Shown here: positions 54,226-64,000 of the stretch, in pieces
How positions within the stretch are numbered: position 1 is the stretch's first letter
How the letters are laid out: each line of letters begins with the position of its first letter
DNA from: Dendrophyllia cribrosa
Lineage: Eukaryota; Cnidaria; Anthozoa; Scleractinia; Dendrophylliidae
Direction of reading: 5' to 3'
Length of the DNA stretch: 64,000 bases
Assembly (NCBI GenBank): GCA_024195265.1
Contig: JAJLRJ010000010.1
Coordinates: 2,962,135-3,026,134, forward strand
Program-made: the position numbers and the translations under genes
Notes under the pieces: generated by a model
What the model was told of the DNA's origin: nothing
What the model saw: the letters and a program-made list of their open reading frames with translations, nothing else
Databases searched by the model: none

Positions 54226-56005
54226 TGACATGTTATACTAGGGGGCCACTGGAAGAGAGGTAAAAGCACGGACCAAAATCTGTGGCTTTAGTGGGATTCA
54301 AACCCGACCTCTTTATTACTGCTACGATGTTCTGCATTCCAACTCGGGTGACATGTTATACAAGGGGATTAGAGAAGAAGAGAGGTAAAAGCCCGGACCA
54401 AAATCTGTGGCTTCAATGGGATTCAAACCCGACCTCTTTGTTACTGCTGGGAATTTCTCCTTACTATCTCAGGTGACATGTTCTATACAAGGGGGCTGTG
54501 ACATGTTATACTAGGGGGCCATTGGAAGAGAGGTAAAAGCCCTGACCAAAATCTGTGGCTTCAATGGGATTCAAACCCGACCTCTTTATTACTGCTACGA
54601 TGTTCTGCATTCCAACTCAGGTGACATGTTATACAAGGAAGCTAGAGAAGAAAAGAGGTAAAAGCCCGGACCAAAATCTGTGGCTTCAGTGGGATTCAAA
54701 CCCGACCTCTTTGTTAATGGTGCGATGTTCTCCTTACCAACTCAGGTGACTTGTTATATAAGGGGGGTAGAGAAGAAGAGAGGTAAAAGCCCGGACCAAA
54801 ATCTGTGGCTTCAATGGGATTCAAACCCGACTTCTTGTTACTGCTACGATGTTCTCATTGGTAACTCAGGTGACATGTTATTTAAGGGAGCTGGACAAGG
54901 AAAAAGGTAAAAGCACGGAATAAAATCTGTGGCTTCAATGGGATTCAAATCCGACCTCTTTGTTACTGCTACGATTTTCTGCATTTTAACTCAGGTGACA
55001 TGTTATTTAAGGGAGCTGGACAAGAAGAGAGGTAAAAGCCCGGACCAAAATCTGTGGCTTTAGTGGGATTCAAACCCGACCTCTTTATTACTGCTACGAT
55101 GTTCTGCATTCCAACTCAGGTGACATGTTATACAAACGGATTAGAGAAGGAGAGAGCTAAAAGCCCGGACCAAAATCTGTGGCTTCAATGGGATTCAAAC
55201 CCGACCTCTTTGTTACTGTTGGGAATTTCTCCTTACTAACTCAGGTGACATGTTGTATATAAGGGGGCTGTGACATGTTATACTAGAGGGCCACTGGAAG
55301 AGAGGTAAAAGCCCTGACCAAAATCTGTGGCTTCAATGGGAGTCAAACCCGACCTCTTTATTACTGCTACGATGTTCTGCATTGCAACTCAGGTGACATG
55401 TTATACAAGGGAGCTAGAGAAGAAGAGAGGTAAAAGCCCGGACTAAAATCTGTGGCTTCAATGGGATTCAAACCCGGCCTCTTTGTTACTGCTACGATGT
55501 TCCGCATTCCAACTCAGGTGAAATGTTATATAAGGGAGCTAGAGAAGAAGAGAGGTAAATGCCCGGTCTAAAATCTGTGGCTTCAATGGGATTCAAACCC
55601 GACCTCTTTATTACTGCTACGATGTTCTGCATTCCAGCTCAGGTGAAATGTTACATAAGGGTGGGACTAGAGAAGAAGAGAGGTAAAAGCCCGGACCAAA
55701 CTCTGTGGCTTCAATGGCATTCAAAACCGACCTCTTTATTACTGCTACGATGTTCTGCATACCAACTCAGGTGAAAAGTTATATAAGGGAGCTAGAGAAG
55801 AAGAGAGGTAAAAGCCCGGACCAAAAATCTGTGGCTTCAATGGGATTCAAACCCGACCTCTTTATTACTGCTACGATGTTCTCCATACCAACTCAGGTGA
55901 AATGTTATATAAGAGAGCTAGAGAAGAAGAGAGGTAAATGCCCGGTCTAAAATCTGTGGCTTCAATGGGATTCAAACCCGACCTTTTGTTACTTCTACGT
56001 GGGTA
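54226..56005 (-). repeat. about 125-bp satellite, array B (about 14 units)
   Basis: Same unit as array A. Several units show one- to three-base indels and two shortened units (about 54473-54500, 55243-55270) that match the short unit at 46880-46908 in array A. So one variant existed before duplication, and array B grew afterwards or array A shrank. Confidence 0.78.
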
Positions 56006-56292
56006 GTCTCCTTTAGCTTTGTTAATAATGTAATATTCTCCAAACTAACTGTGGCATGTTCTGTTCCTTTTAGTGTCCTGGGTATTTTCTTTTCACATTT
56101 GTAGGAAAATAAAGACTCCGGTTCTAGAAAATTAGCTTCTGAATTTGGCGTATGGCTCAAGTAGACGATGATATCCTTCACATTTGAAGTTAGAGAAATC
56201 GCAGGTACATGCCACCCTGATAGGGCTACATTTGGCACCAGTGGCGGTTTCAGACTCCATAACAAAGGAGGGGACGGAGGAGAGGTGAGTGA

Positions 56293-56313
56293 GGGGGGGG
56301 GGGGGGGGGGGGG
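56293..56313 (+). repeat. poly(G) tract, about 21 G
   Basis: G run within a G-rich stretch of copy B (56270-56345). The matching place in copy A (about 47653) has only GAGGGGGATGGGGGAG. Confidence 0.85.
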
Positions 56314-57056
56314 AGGGGAGGGGGATGTTGGGGGGTGGGGGCAGTGATGGGCCCTGACTGAAATTGTTAGAGAGTGTAAAAGAAACAACACTGCCTTTCG
56401 GGCCTTATTTTTTATGCAAGATGGGTGTGGGGGTGACGGTGCCTGGGATCTGCCGCTCGGAACAGTCTTAAGGTATTAATTGATTTTTCTTTTTATTCTT
56501 GTTTTTATATTTTCTCCACTATTCAGGTTCCGAATCAGTAGACGTTCCGGGCATACTTCATACATCACAGTGCTATTCCTGTTTATGACCGGCTGTCACT
56601 TGCTCTCAGTGCTACTTCAGATTTTGTACGTGAAGATCAGTGATTCTTAGTTTAATTGTGTCCTAATAAACACTTTAATCGATTGTTTAACAGATAATAA
56701 GTGTGGACATTTTAACTCATTTTTCTTTTTTTTCTGCCCAACTCTTTAAATATCCTCGCGTATTAACTGAACCCTTTCACTTTCCGAGTCAATTATGGAA
56801 ACATATTAGGTTATTGTAACTTTTGAGTCAGTGAACGGAATCCTATGGTGTGACTGTTCAAATGAAACCTCTCGAGCAGTACTTTTGCATGATGCCATTT
56901 GTTTTTCCATATTTCACAAAATGAAATTTGGTATTTTTCTTGAATTTCGAGTATTGGCACTCTTTGGGGTTAAAGGATTAAACCATGGAATAAGGTGTAT
57001 GTATTGTTGATCTGTAAACACTTGAGCTGATTTACTTCACTTTTCCTCTCTTACAG

Positions 57057-57165
57057 TAGACGTTATTACCACACCATGCATTTCTTCAAGATCTACCTCC
57101 ATAACAGCATCTATTAAGTCCTCAAGTACGGAAACCCTTGCTACAGGTTTCTTCATCTTCAAGAG
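57057..57165 (+). other. exon-like block 1, copy B
   Basis: Bounded by CTCTTACAG and GTAAGC. Open in one frame (VDVITTPCISSRSTSITASI...), but that frame is not kept in block 2. Confidence 0.35.
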
Positions 57166-57376
57166 GTAAGCAATCAATTCTCTTTTTTGATTCCCATTTA
57201 TAGGGAATCCTGACAAAATACTTGGGGCATCTGATGGACTCGTGCACCACACCCAGGGGAAAAGGGTGGTGGGGGGAGGGTCTTGTAATGCGTCAGAAAG
57301 CTGTGTACCAGTATAGGTCAGTATTGTGGAGCTATCAGCATTTGAGCTAATTCACTTTACTTTTACTTTTTCACAG

Positions 57377-57475
57377 GAGAAGCTATTACCACAATGTATT
57401 TCGTGGAGATCGACCTCCATACTAGCACATCCAACAAGTGCAGAAACCCTTAGGTTCAGGTGTCTACTTAAAGAG
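57377..57475 (+). other. exon-like block 2, copy B
   Basis: Bounded by TTTTTCACAG and GTAAGC; similar to 48884-48982. A TAG interrupts the frame that is open in copy A. Confidence 0.35.
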
Positions 57476-57565
57476 GTAAGCAATCATTTCTCTCTTTTTT
57501 GATCCCACAAATGCTCAAAATCCAATTTTCTTTTCTATTGATTTGTCATGTGTCGATGAAACCAG

Positions 57566-60500
57566 CGGCGCGAATGTATGGAATCATAAGAAAATCCCCC
57601 TTGTAGAGTCCCCAGAAAAAAAATACTTCACGAAAAAGACAAAACACCACAGAGACGAATGACCAACTCTTTGCCTTCACACACAAAAGAAAGGAACTGT
57701 GGAAGTTATAATACCGCGTGACAGCTAGTGGAGCCTGCGTGACAGCTAATGGAACCTGGTTCTGATAGTGCCCAGTCTTAGTTGTCGAGAATCGAAAATT
57801 GAAAATGAGCCTGGAAAACGAATAAGTGATGGTAATTCCAACGATCGCATACTAATTTTCCTTTTTTTGTATTTGATTTGTTTTCCTTCAGAATCACTCC
57901 GCCCAGAAAAGTACTTTCAGATTGCAAAGGACAAACCTTGTCCTTGTTTTTTAGGGATCATGTTTGATCTCACCGTCGTAATTTAACTTGCTGTGCGCCA
58001 AGAGTGTAATCAGAGAACCAAGCTGCCGGACTTAAAAATGCTAATTATGCTGAGACGTTCACTCAAACTTCAAGGTGACTTGTTAAACCGCAAAGACACC
58101 TTTTGTAACATTGGCTTAAGAACTTCCCTTGACTAATCATGGAACACTCAATGAACCAAAGCTGTATATATGACAAGTCTGAAGATCGTGAAAATGTATT
58201 TATTAGAATTTACTAAAAGGATCTTGTTTTACAAGTTTGAAGGGAAGTTTCAGTTTTTACTAGTTATTTGTCTACTTCGTTTTTCTTTTTTGTTTTCGTA
58301 GAGTTTTAGCTTGACTGTTTCGCTAGCTTTCTTGAATGGCATTTTTATGAAGCACAACAGATATGTTTGTTCACAACAACCTTTGTCAGTGGCCACTTCT
58401 GTCTAGAACTATCACAGACCACCTAATTTTTCATCTTGTACACAGCCTCGGTGTTGGGTACGATGAGTTCCATTGAAAGATTCGTTTATTATACGAAAAT
58501 GTTTGCGTGTACGATTCAGCCTGGATAGAAATTTACGAGGTAATTTTTACCAAAACAAAATGCAACTTCAGAATGAGTGTGTGTGTTGACTTCTCTCTCG
58601 TGGAAGTGTCAAGGAGGTGTTTTGCATCCCCGCCCTGCTTTTATCCTTAACTACTGCCACCCCCAACCCAACCCATCCCTTATCTGCTCATCCCCTCAAC
58701 TATACCCCTCCACTTCCCCACACCCATCCTTGCTGCCATGGCATAGAACAGTACATAAACATGACACTATTACTTAATTGCTATTCTTTGTTGCTCATGA
58801 GATCATTATAAGGTAAATGGATGGTATAGCTCAAGGGAGATATCCAACATTTCAGTTGAAGGGCTATGTGGAAAAGGTTCCTAGCTGTACTCTGTTCATG
58901 TATCTATAACTTTAATTGGTAGGAACGTTTTGCACTGGCAGCCTTTCAATGACCTGATTGGCATATAATTTTGTCATAGACGTTTATGGACTATTTATGG
59001 CGTTAAGATGTAAAAAAAAAATATAATTTGAGCTGGTATCATCCCTTTCAATTAATCAATGAGTGATTTCCAACTTCCTCACCTCGGAACCATTCTGAAA
59101 TAATTTTCATTATTCCCACGCCTCCTGACAACTCTTTGAGATAGTACTCAGTACACTTTTGCGATAGGCATACATGAGTTTGGCAAACGTCAGTCGCGGT
59201 GATCGTATATCAACAAATTTCGACTTTTCTGATTCCAATTCATTATTTGCACTGGCTGATCTTGCATGCATGAATTATACGTTTTGCACAAATTAATTAT
59301 GCTTAAAATAAATTATAAGAAAAAAAGTTGATCCAATTGGATAATTTTCGTGGTCTGTCGGTAATGTAAGGCAGTGGTCACTTATGTGGGATTTTACAAT
59401 TACGACCATGTTTAAATATACAATTAATGACTCTGGACTCTTAGTTACTCTTGAGATCGCATATTTAATTTAGTTTTCCTTGACAATGGCGCCAAGATGT
59501 CGCCGAAACGTCGGACTCTTTTATCGTTAGTTTTTGCTCGTATAAATTTTTTATTTAGTCATTTTAAATTGAAAGAAAAGAGCAAGAGAGGACAAGACTG
59601 GAGAAGAACTAGTTTGCTCTTATTTTTTAAAAGAATTAAGTTCATTTATCTCCATCCCGTTAGATTCACAATGTCGAGTTACACTGTAGATTTTCGTAGC
59701 GTAAAGCCTATTTTATGTAACTCGTCCAGACTGGAAACGTGTATTGTATAACTTGTATAGCATATAAAGAAGTTCTCCAAAAATAGCTCAGTTTTCAAGA
59801 GTTCCTATACAGTATTTCTAGGTCATTTTTAATAAATAAGTAAATAAGTTTGATGTTGGGGAATAACTTTAGAGAAATATTATTTTCTATGGACTTAAGT
59901 TTCAACGAGATACCATAAAGGGAAACAGATAACGTCTGACTACTGGAGAAACTGAGTTATGGCGATGCCTTAGACGCGTTAGAAAGAATTGGCGCAACTT
60001 CGCTCTTTAGTTTTCTCCTGCAAACCACTCTTGTGTGAATGTGACTTCAACAGCTGCAGTTGGCAAACATGTTGACAAACTGTTGACAACAATTAGAACA
60101 AGTTTTTATTTTCGCCAACTTTTTGGACAACTGTTTTGCTTTGGCAAACTCGCATTGGACGTGTGAACGTTTGTGAAACATAAGTTGCTCACTTTCAGGC
60201 AAAATAAAACAAACAAAACCCACAGACCCATCTAGAGATTTGGCATCCCGGCCTGAGAATGACATTGAGGTTTTTGGAAGTTTGTCGTGTGAAAAATTAA
60301 AACTTTTTGAAGTTTTCCAACACGAGTTTGCCAACTTAAGTTTGCCGTGTGTCGCTTTATTTATTTATTTGTTGTTATATTTAAGGTTTACTTTTTTGAG
60401 TGACAGAATGTTTATTTTTTCATATTTCGAATTTCATTTTGTATAGCATGATCAATTTCTTTTGAATTTTGTTTCACCGACTGGCCATAGCAATAAATAC

Positions 60501-61390
60501 AGGAAACTGAACAAAATAATAGGAAATTGTACAGTTGTTTCACTTTCTCAAATTCTTATCCGAGCCACGCAAATTGTTTCAAACTTTACGAAGGAAAGTG
60601 ACACAATTTTTCAAAATTCTTAGTAACTAACCGATTTTCGGCTGGACTTGGAACATCGGTTTTCTTCCTCATTAAGTTGCTTGTAATTTAAGCTGATTCT
60701 AACATATGTATAATCTAACAACGTAATAACCTGCTAATGCAGGAAGATTTCTAGTTGTTCCAAGTCAACGCAAAATGCTTAGAAGTTGAGATTTCTTCAA
60801 TTGACAATGATCAAATTTACGTGCGACTTCGTGCAAGACAAATGCAGACTGCGGACCGATAGGAGTTAGGTTGCAGTTGGATTTAGGGATAGGGTACAGG
60901 ATTTATAGTGAGTTAGGGCTGGGAGTTAGAATATCAAGATTTAGGTATACAGTAAGGGCAACAGTTAGGATTTTAGGGCTTCAGTTAGATAGGAGTTCAG
61001 GATTAACCTGTTAGATCTTAGATTTAGGAGAAGTCTGTAGTCTACATAATTGTCTTGCAGCGAGTTTCTGCTCAACCAAAATAGGCCTTTGGCACTGTTG
61101 TCAATAACCGGAAAAATTGGCTTCCACAGAAAATGTCAATGCTGAAATGAAATTTAAATTTTAGGTAAATTTTGGACAACTGTACAATTTCCTTTTTTCT
61201 GGTTTCAGACTGTGTTATGAAATAAACAATTTAAAGAAACATTTTGACATTTTTGGCGGACCAAGTTAAATCCTGACATACTGTCTTCAAAAACGTAAAT
61301 CTACTATATATTTTTACGAATAACACATGCAACGAGTCGCATCTTTACAGTTTTACAGAGCAGGGTATAATGTAAATATTAGTGGAATAT
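57566..61390. other. gene-free interval
   Basis: No supported gene. A CT-rich block lies at about 58630-58735. Imperfect inverted sequence around GTTGGCAAAC / GTTTGCCAAC (60058-60350) suggests another MITE. ORF 59497-59751 has no recognisable family. Confidence 0.5.
60862..61030 (+). repeat. degenerate TTAGGG-like stretch
   Basis: Repeated (G)TTAGGR, TTTAGGG and GTTAGGA motifs (for example GGATTTAGGGATAGGG, GAGTTAGGGCTGGGAG) over about 170 bp. May be a decayed interstitial telomeric repeat; cnidarian telomeres use TTAGGG. Confidence 0.45.
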
Positions 61391-61936
61391 TTAGTCTTGT
61401 GTGTAATAAAATAAAATATTGGTGGAATTAAAAATTTGTTTGTGTTTTGTTTCGTTTGTTTTGCAACCAAACCTGGGAAAGGGCAATCTCTTTTTTTTTT
61501 CATTGTTCGGGGATGCGAAAAAGAAGCCTCTTCCACCACAGGCAGCCCGTGCGTAGGGGCAGTACGCAGCTCTTACAAGGTCTTCTCTGATTTGATGAGA
61601 AAACAATAGAACAAACAACACAACAATGGACCCTAGCCCTGAAAACAATAGAGCTGCAATGAAATTAGACGTTGTCAAGAGCTGTGTAAGAGCCGATTTA
61701 CACGGTACAACTTTGTTGCATGCGACACGCTTACGGCATGCTTACGACATGACTTGAGCTGATTTACACGGAGTAATTCGTGTTGTAAGCATGTCGTAAG
61801 CATGTTTTAAGCGTGTCGCATGCGACAAAGTTGTACCGTGTAAATCGGCCCTAACACGGTACGCCTGGGCGTCTTCTGGCAATATTACGGGGATTTCAAC
61901 AACGATTTCTGCATTGTGCAGGCTGTCTATATCCAT
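61391..61936 (-). pseudogene. small single-pass membrane protein gene broken by a MITE
   Basis: From ATG 61936 the frame reads MDIDSLHNAEIVVEIPVILPE and on to AYRV, and then enters the MITE at 61851, hitting a stop inside it. If the 162-bp MITE and one TTA duplication are ignored, the frame continues without a break (YRV-TQLLTTSNF) into a clear transmembrane segment (FIAALLFSGLGSIVVLFVLLF) and a cysteine-containing tail (REDLVRAAYCPYARAACGG). The last part (after about 61490) may be non-coding. Function unknown. With the MITE present the product would be a truncated soluble peptide of 64 aa, unless splicing removes the insert. An assembly-specific or heterozygous insertion is possible. Confidence 0.6.
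61690..61851. mobile_element. MITE with G(A/G)GCCGATTTACACGGTAC termini, TAA duplication
   Basis: The left GAGCCGATTTACACGGTACA and right TGTACCGTGTAAATCGGCCC ends are inverted and extend through CAACTTTG and GCATGCGACACGCTTA. TAA lies on both sides (61687-61689, 61852-61854). 162 bp; together with the duplication it adds 165 bp (55 codons) to the host frame but contains an in-frame stop. Confidence 0.8.
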
Positions 61937-62090
61937 CCATCATATCTCATTGTAATCCATATACAAATAACATCTGTGAGGAAGCAAACACCATCCCCTC
62001 AGTATCCAGTACCGTGACACGGTGATATGGTTGTGCGCATGCGTAAGGTAATGCCGTATTGAGCTTCCTTGCAGCTCTAAATAATCAATA

Positions 62091-62364
62091 GTGATTTTCT
62101 TAAACCCGTGAAACAGTTACTAAGCTAGTGGGAACCAGTAGGCACTATTAGACACTAAATCTATTGTTTTCTTTTGTTTAGGTTTTACTAATTGGCTAAT
62201 TTTGAATAATTGCTAGAGTGATTTTATTGAGACCGTGAAACAGTATCTAGCAATTAAGCAAAATTAGCGAAAATTAGTAAAAACTAAACAAAAGAAAACA
62301 ATGGAATTAGTGTATAATAGTGCCTACTAACTTGGTAACTATTTCACGGTTTAAAGAAAATCAC
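62091..62364. mobile_element. foldback element, about 274 bp
   Basis: The left arm from GTGATTTTCTTAAACCCGTG and the right arm ending TTTAAAGAAAATCAC pair over about 120 bp each (TAGGCACTATTA / TAATAGTGCCTA, TTGTTTTCTTTTGTTTAG / CTAAACAAAAGAAAACAA). The loop at about 62216-62245 contains another GTGATTTTATTGAGACCGTGAAACAG, echoed after 62370. Confidence 0.78.
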
Positions 62365-62943
62365 TCTGTTTCACGGTCTGAGTAAAATCACTCTATCGTT
62401 CCCCAAATTTATAGTATTGTTCCAAGACAAATGCATGCTTTAGAAAGCAATAACTTCCTGATTTGACGAGTGAACCGGCCACAAGCTCAGCGATTGAATG
62501 TTCTCATTCGGTCCCCCTGTGTCCTTTATCGGAGTCCCACGGGCAGTTATTCGGGGCGGAACGAGATAAAAACCCAGCACAAAATCGGCGCGGCGAACGT
62601 CCGTTCTAGAACCGGCGAAGGAGCTTTCTATGCGCCAATTTTGGCTCAGCTCGGACCCTGGGGATTTTGACATTTTGAGGGAAGCCAGAGTCAAATTCCC
62701 TACCCCGAGCTACTAATGAATGTCAAACTCCCGTCCCTAGGGTAACTGTTTCTGTAGTATTCAAATAATTGCACCCAGATTCTCTACCCTGGGGGCATCG
62801 AGTAATGTCAAAATCTCTTCCCTGGTGCCAGCCCTCTACGTCAAAATCCTCTTGGTAGTGTGGAAATCGTGTGGAAGAGTTCTGTTTCTTGCTCATGAAT
62901 ATATTCCTTCATGATATTTTCATGGATATAACGCAAGAGAAAA

Positions 62944-63275
62944 GGAAGACCTTAGATAACAACGGCCTGGACCACCTCGGACACTTATTGAGAATTATAT
63001 AACGTAATGTCGACAATGTTTTCAATAAATTTTTAAGTGAGAAAAAAGAAAATCTAAAATCCCCACTCAGGATTGAACCTGTGACCTCAGCTAGGCTTAG
63101 GCTTACATAGCCTACCGTACCACTGTACCACCTAGCTTCTCGGGTTGTTTAGGCCTAAATTTAACTATATAAACTGCTAACCCCAACCATAACTGCAAGC
63201 TAACCAGTTACTCCGTTATATAAGTCTCAATAAGGCATCCGAGGTGATCCAGGCCGTTGTTATCTAAGGTCTTCC
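62944..63275. mobile_element. TIR element with 9-bp duplication (Mutator-like length)
   Basis: GGAAGACCTTAGATAACAAC and GTTGTTATCTAAGGTCTTCC bound 332 bp; the arms run about 60 bp (CGGCCTGGA.CACCTCGGA). AAGAGAAAA is found exactly on both sides (62935-62943, 63276-63284). The 9-bp duplication suits Mutator-type elements. The interior carries a pol III-type promoter on the minus strand. Confidence 0.8.
63070..63130 (-). promoter_or_regulatory. tRNA-derived pol III A and B boxes inside the TIR element
   Basis: On the minus strand TGGTACAGTGGT (63130-63119) fits the A box and GGTTCAATCC (63079-63070) fits the B box, separated by about 40 bp as in tRNA genes. The tRNA folding is poor (acceptor stem not found), so this is a SINE-like relic and not a functional tRNA. 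Confidence 0.6.
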
Positions 63276-63722
63276 AAGAGAAAAATTGTTTATGTTCACA
63301 TCCTCTCACATGTACACAACACATGATTCCCCTTTTATGTACAAGCAGAATACCTCCAGCAATGATAAAAGCTGTCTGATTTCTGTGGAATAAAGACCGT
63401 GTGGTCATGGGAGCAAGAATGCAAACAACCTTACATTAGATTGAAAATCATTATCATAGTCATTTTATCATCATTATCAGTCTAGTAATTTTATAACACG
63501 TCTGTTTTGGTCGGTATATATTGATGAAAAACACTCAATCTTTTTATAAATTTATCCTATCTTGAAGAAAACCTAAAAGACGTGAAATAATTCAAATTTG
63601 ATATACCGACGCCAACAGCCATACGTTTATAATTTATCATCTTAATTTGCCTGATCTCACAAACCCTCTGGTTTTTCTAAGAATTAGTATTTTCCCTCTT
63701 TATTCATGTTTTTATTTATTTC

Positions 63723-63957
63723 AGTTGTTGTACATTATGAATTGTCAAGAGATTATTCAAGAAAGCAAGAAAGCGCTGATTCAAGAAACAAGTCTTCCGG
63801 AAGCCACAAGGCTCACCGGAAAATGTTTCCGCATTGGTCCGCATTATTACTAAAAATAACTTTTTTGCAATTAAGATATCCCAAACCCATTACTGGGAGA
63901 CTCTCCTCTCTGTCCAATTATTTTCTCTTGGAATTGTATAGTGTCTATAGTGCGTGA
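63723..63957 (+). CDS. possible 3' terminal exon, unknown protein
   Basis: TTTATTTCAG precedes an open frame (VVHYELSRDYSRKQESADSRNKSSG...) to a stop at 63957. A second overlapping frame is also open to 63853. No domain is recognised and no upstream exon is identified. Weak call based only on the acceptor and on the polar composition of the first 40 residues. Confidence 0.15.
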
Positions 63958-64000
63958 ATTGATAAACTTAAAGTTCTACCGAATTCATCAAATTGAAATG

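Larger units (their letters stand above)
49100..57565. repeat. large tandem duplication, copy B (about 8.5 kb)
   Basis: Same order of parts as copy A. The excess length comes mainly from the satellite array (54226-56005 against 46759-47655), which has about twice as many units, and from a poly(G) tract. Similarity ends at about 57565 (ATGAAACCAGCG), matching the end of copy A at 49064. Confidence 0.88.

Noticed and set aside
57768..57986. 72-codon ORF after the large duplication
   Set aside because: Needs a non-ATG start and has no recognisable motif; sequence around it is not repeated or conserved within the window.
59490..59515. GATGTCGCCGAAACGTCGG as a hammerhead or retroelement end
   Set aside because: CGAAAC is present, but CTGANGA and a helix II are missing. 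Not enough to call an element.
63070..63130. Functional tRNA gene on the minus strand
   Set aside because: A and B boxes are good, but no acceptor stem or proper anticodon arm can be drawn and there is no T-run directly after; treated as SINE-like.

Overview
The window looks like nuclear DNA of an anthozoan cnidarian, most likely a stony coral. This is inferred from an AT-rich, TE-dense sequence, GT-AG introns, a local expansion of near-identical single-exon rhodopsin-class GPCRs, and many short palindromic DNA transposons. No species can be assigned from sequence alone.

Layout. (1) 1-350: 3' end of a decayed LINE. (2) 660-5,700 and 17,200-35,500: a tandem array of minus-strand class A GPCR genes in two blocks. 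Five copies look intact (ATGs at 1585, 5456, 19325, 22077, 24853). Five are broken (around 2.5-3.15, 3.3-3.9, 17.25-17.47, 25.25-25.35 and 34.5-35.4 kb). Unit period is about 2.7 kb in the second block; upstream flanks keep a TATA-like element and downstream flanks carry G-rich tracts. (3) 8,127-15,564: a four-exon plus-strand gene for a 207-aa four-pass membrane protein resembling MS4A/CD20. Its introns hold a hammerhead ribozyme motif (13,754-13,796), an 856-bp hAT-like element and a tandem duplication. (4) 25,737-34,029: an intact 8.3-kb composite DNA transposon inserted between GPCR units. It has long terminal inverted repeats built from 40-41-bp subrepeats, a 6-bp target duplication (GTATCA), an uninterrupted 498-aa DDE integrase-like transposase on the plus strand, and a five-exon 718-aa CUE+HECT E3 ubiquitin ligase on the minus strand. 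Both genes start just inside the inverted repeats and converge. (5) 35.5-41.5 kb: no gene recognised; several MITEs. (6) 41,541-57,565: a direct tandem duplication of a 7.5-8.5-kb unit that seems non-coding or decayed, with serial poly(A)-signal modules, hairpins, MITEs, a roughly 125-bp satellite carrying tRNA-like box sequence, and short exon-like blocks. (7) 57.6-64 kb: mostly gene-free; one small membrane-protein gene (minus, 61,391-61,936) is interrupted in frame by a 162-bp MITE, and there are a foldback element and a TIR element with a 9-bp target duplication and an internal pol III-type promoter.

The most interesting object is the transposon in (4): its transposase and a complete HECT-type ubiquitin ligase share mirrored terminal promoters, and paralogous GPCR units in the same window supply the empty target site. 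Secondary points are the hammerhead motif with all core elements and matching helices, the gene broken by a MITE whose removal restores the frame, and the satellite with tRNA-like internal sequence.
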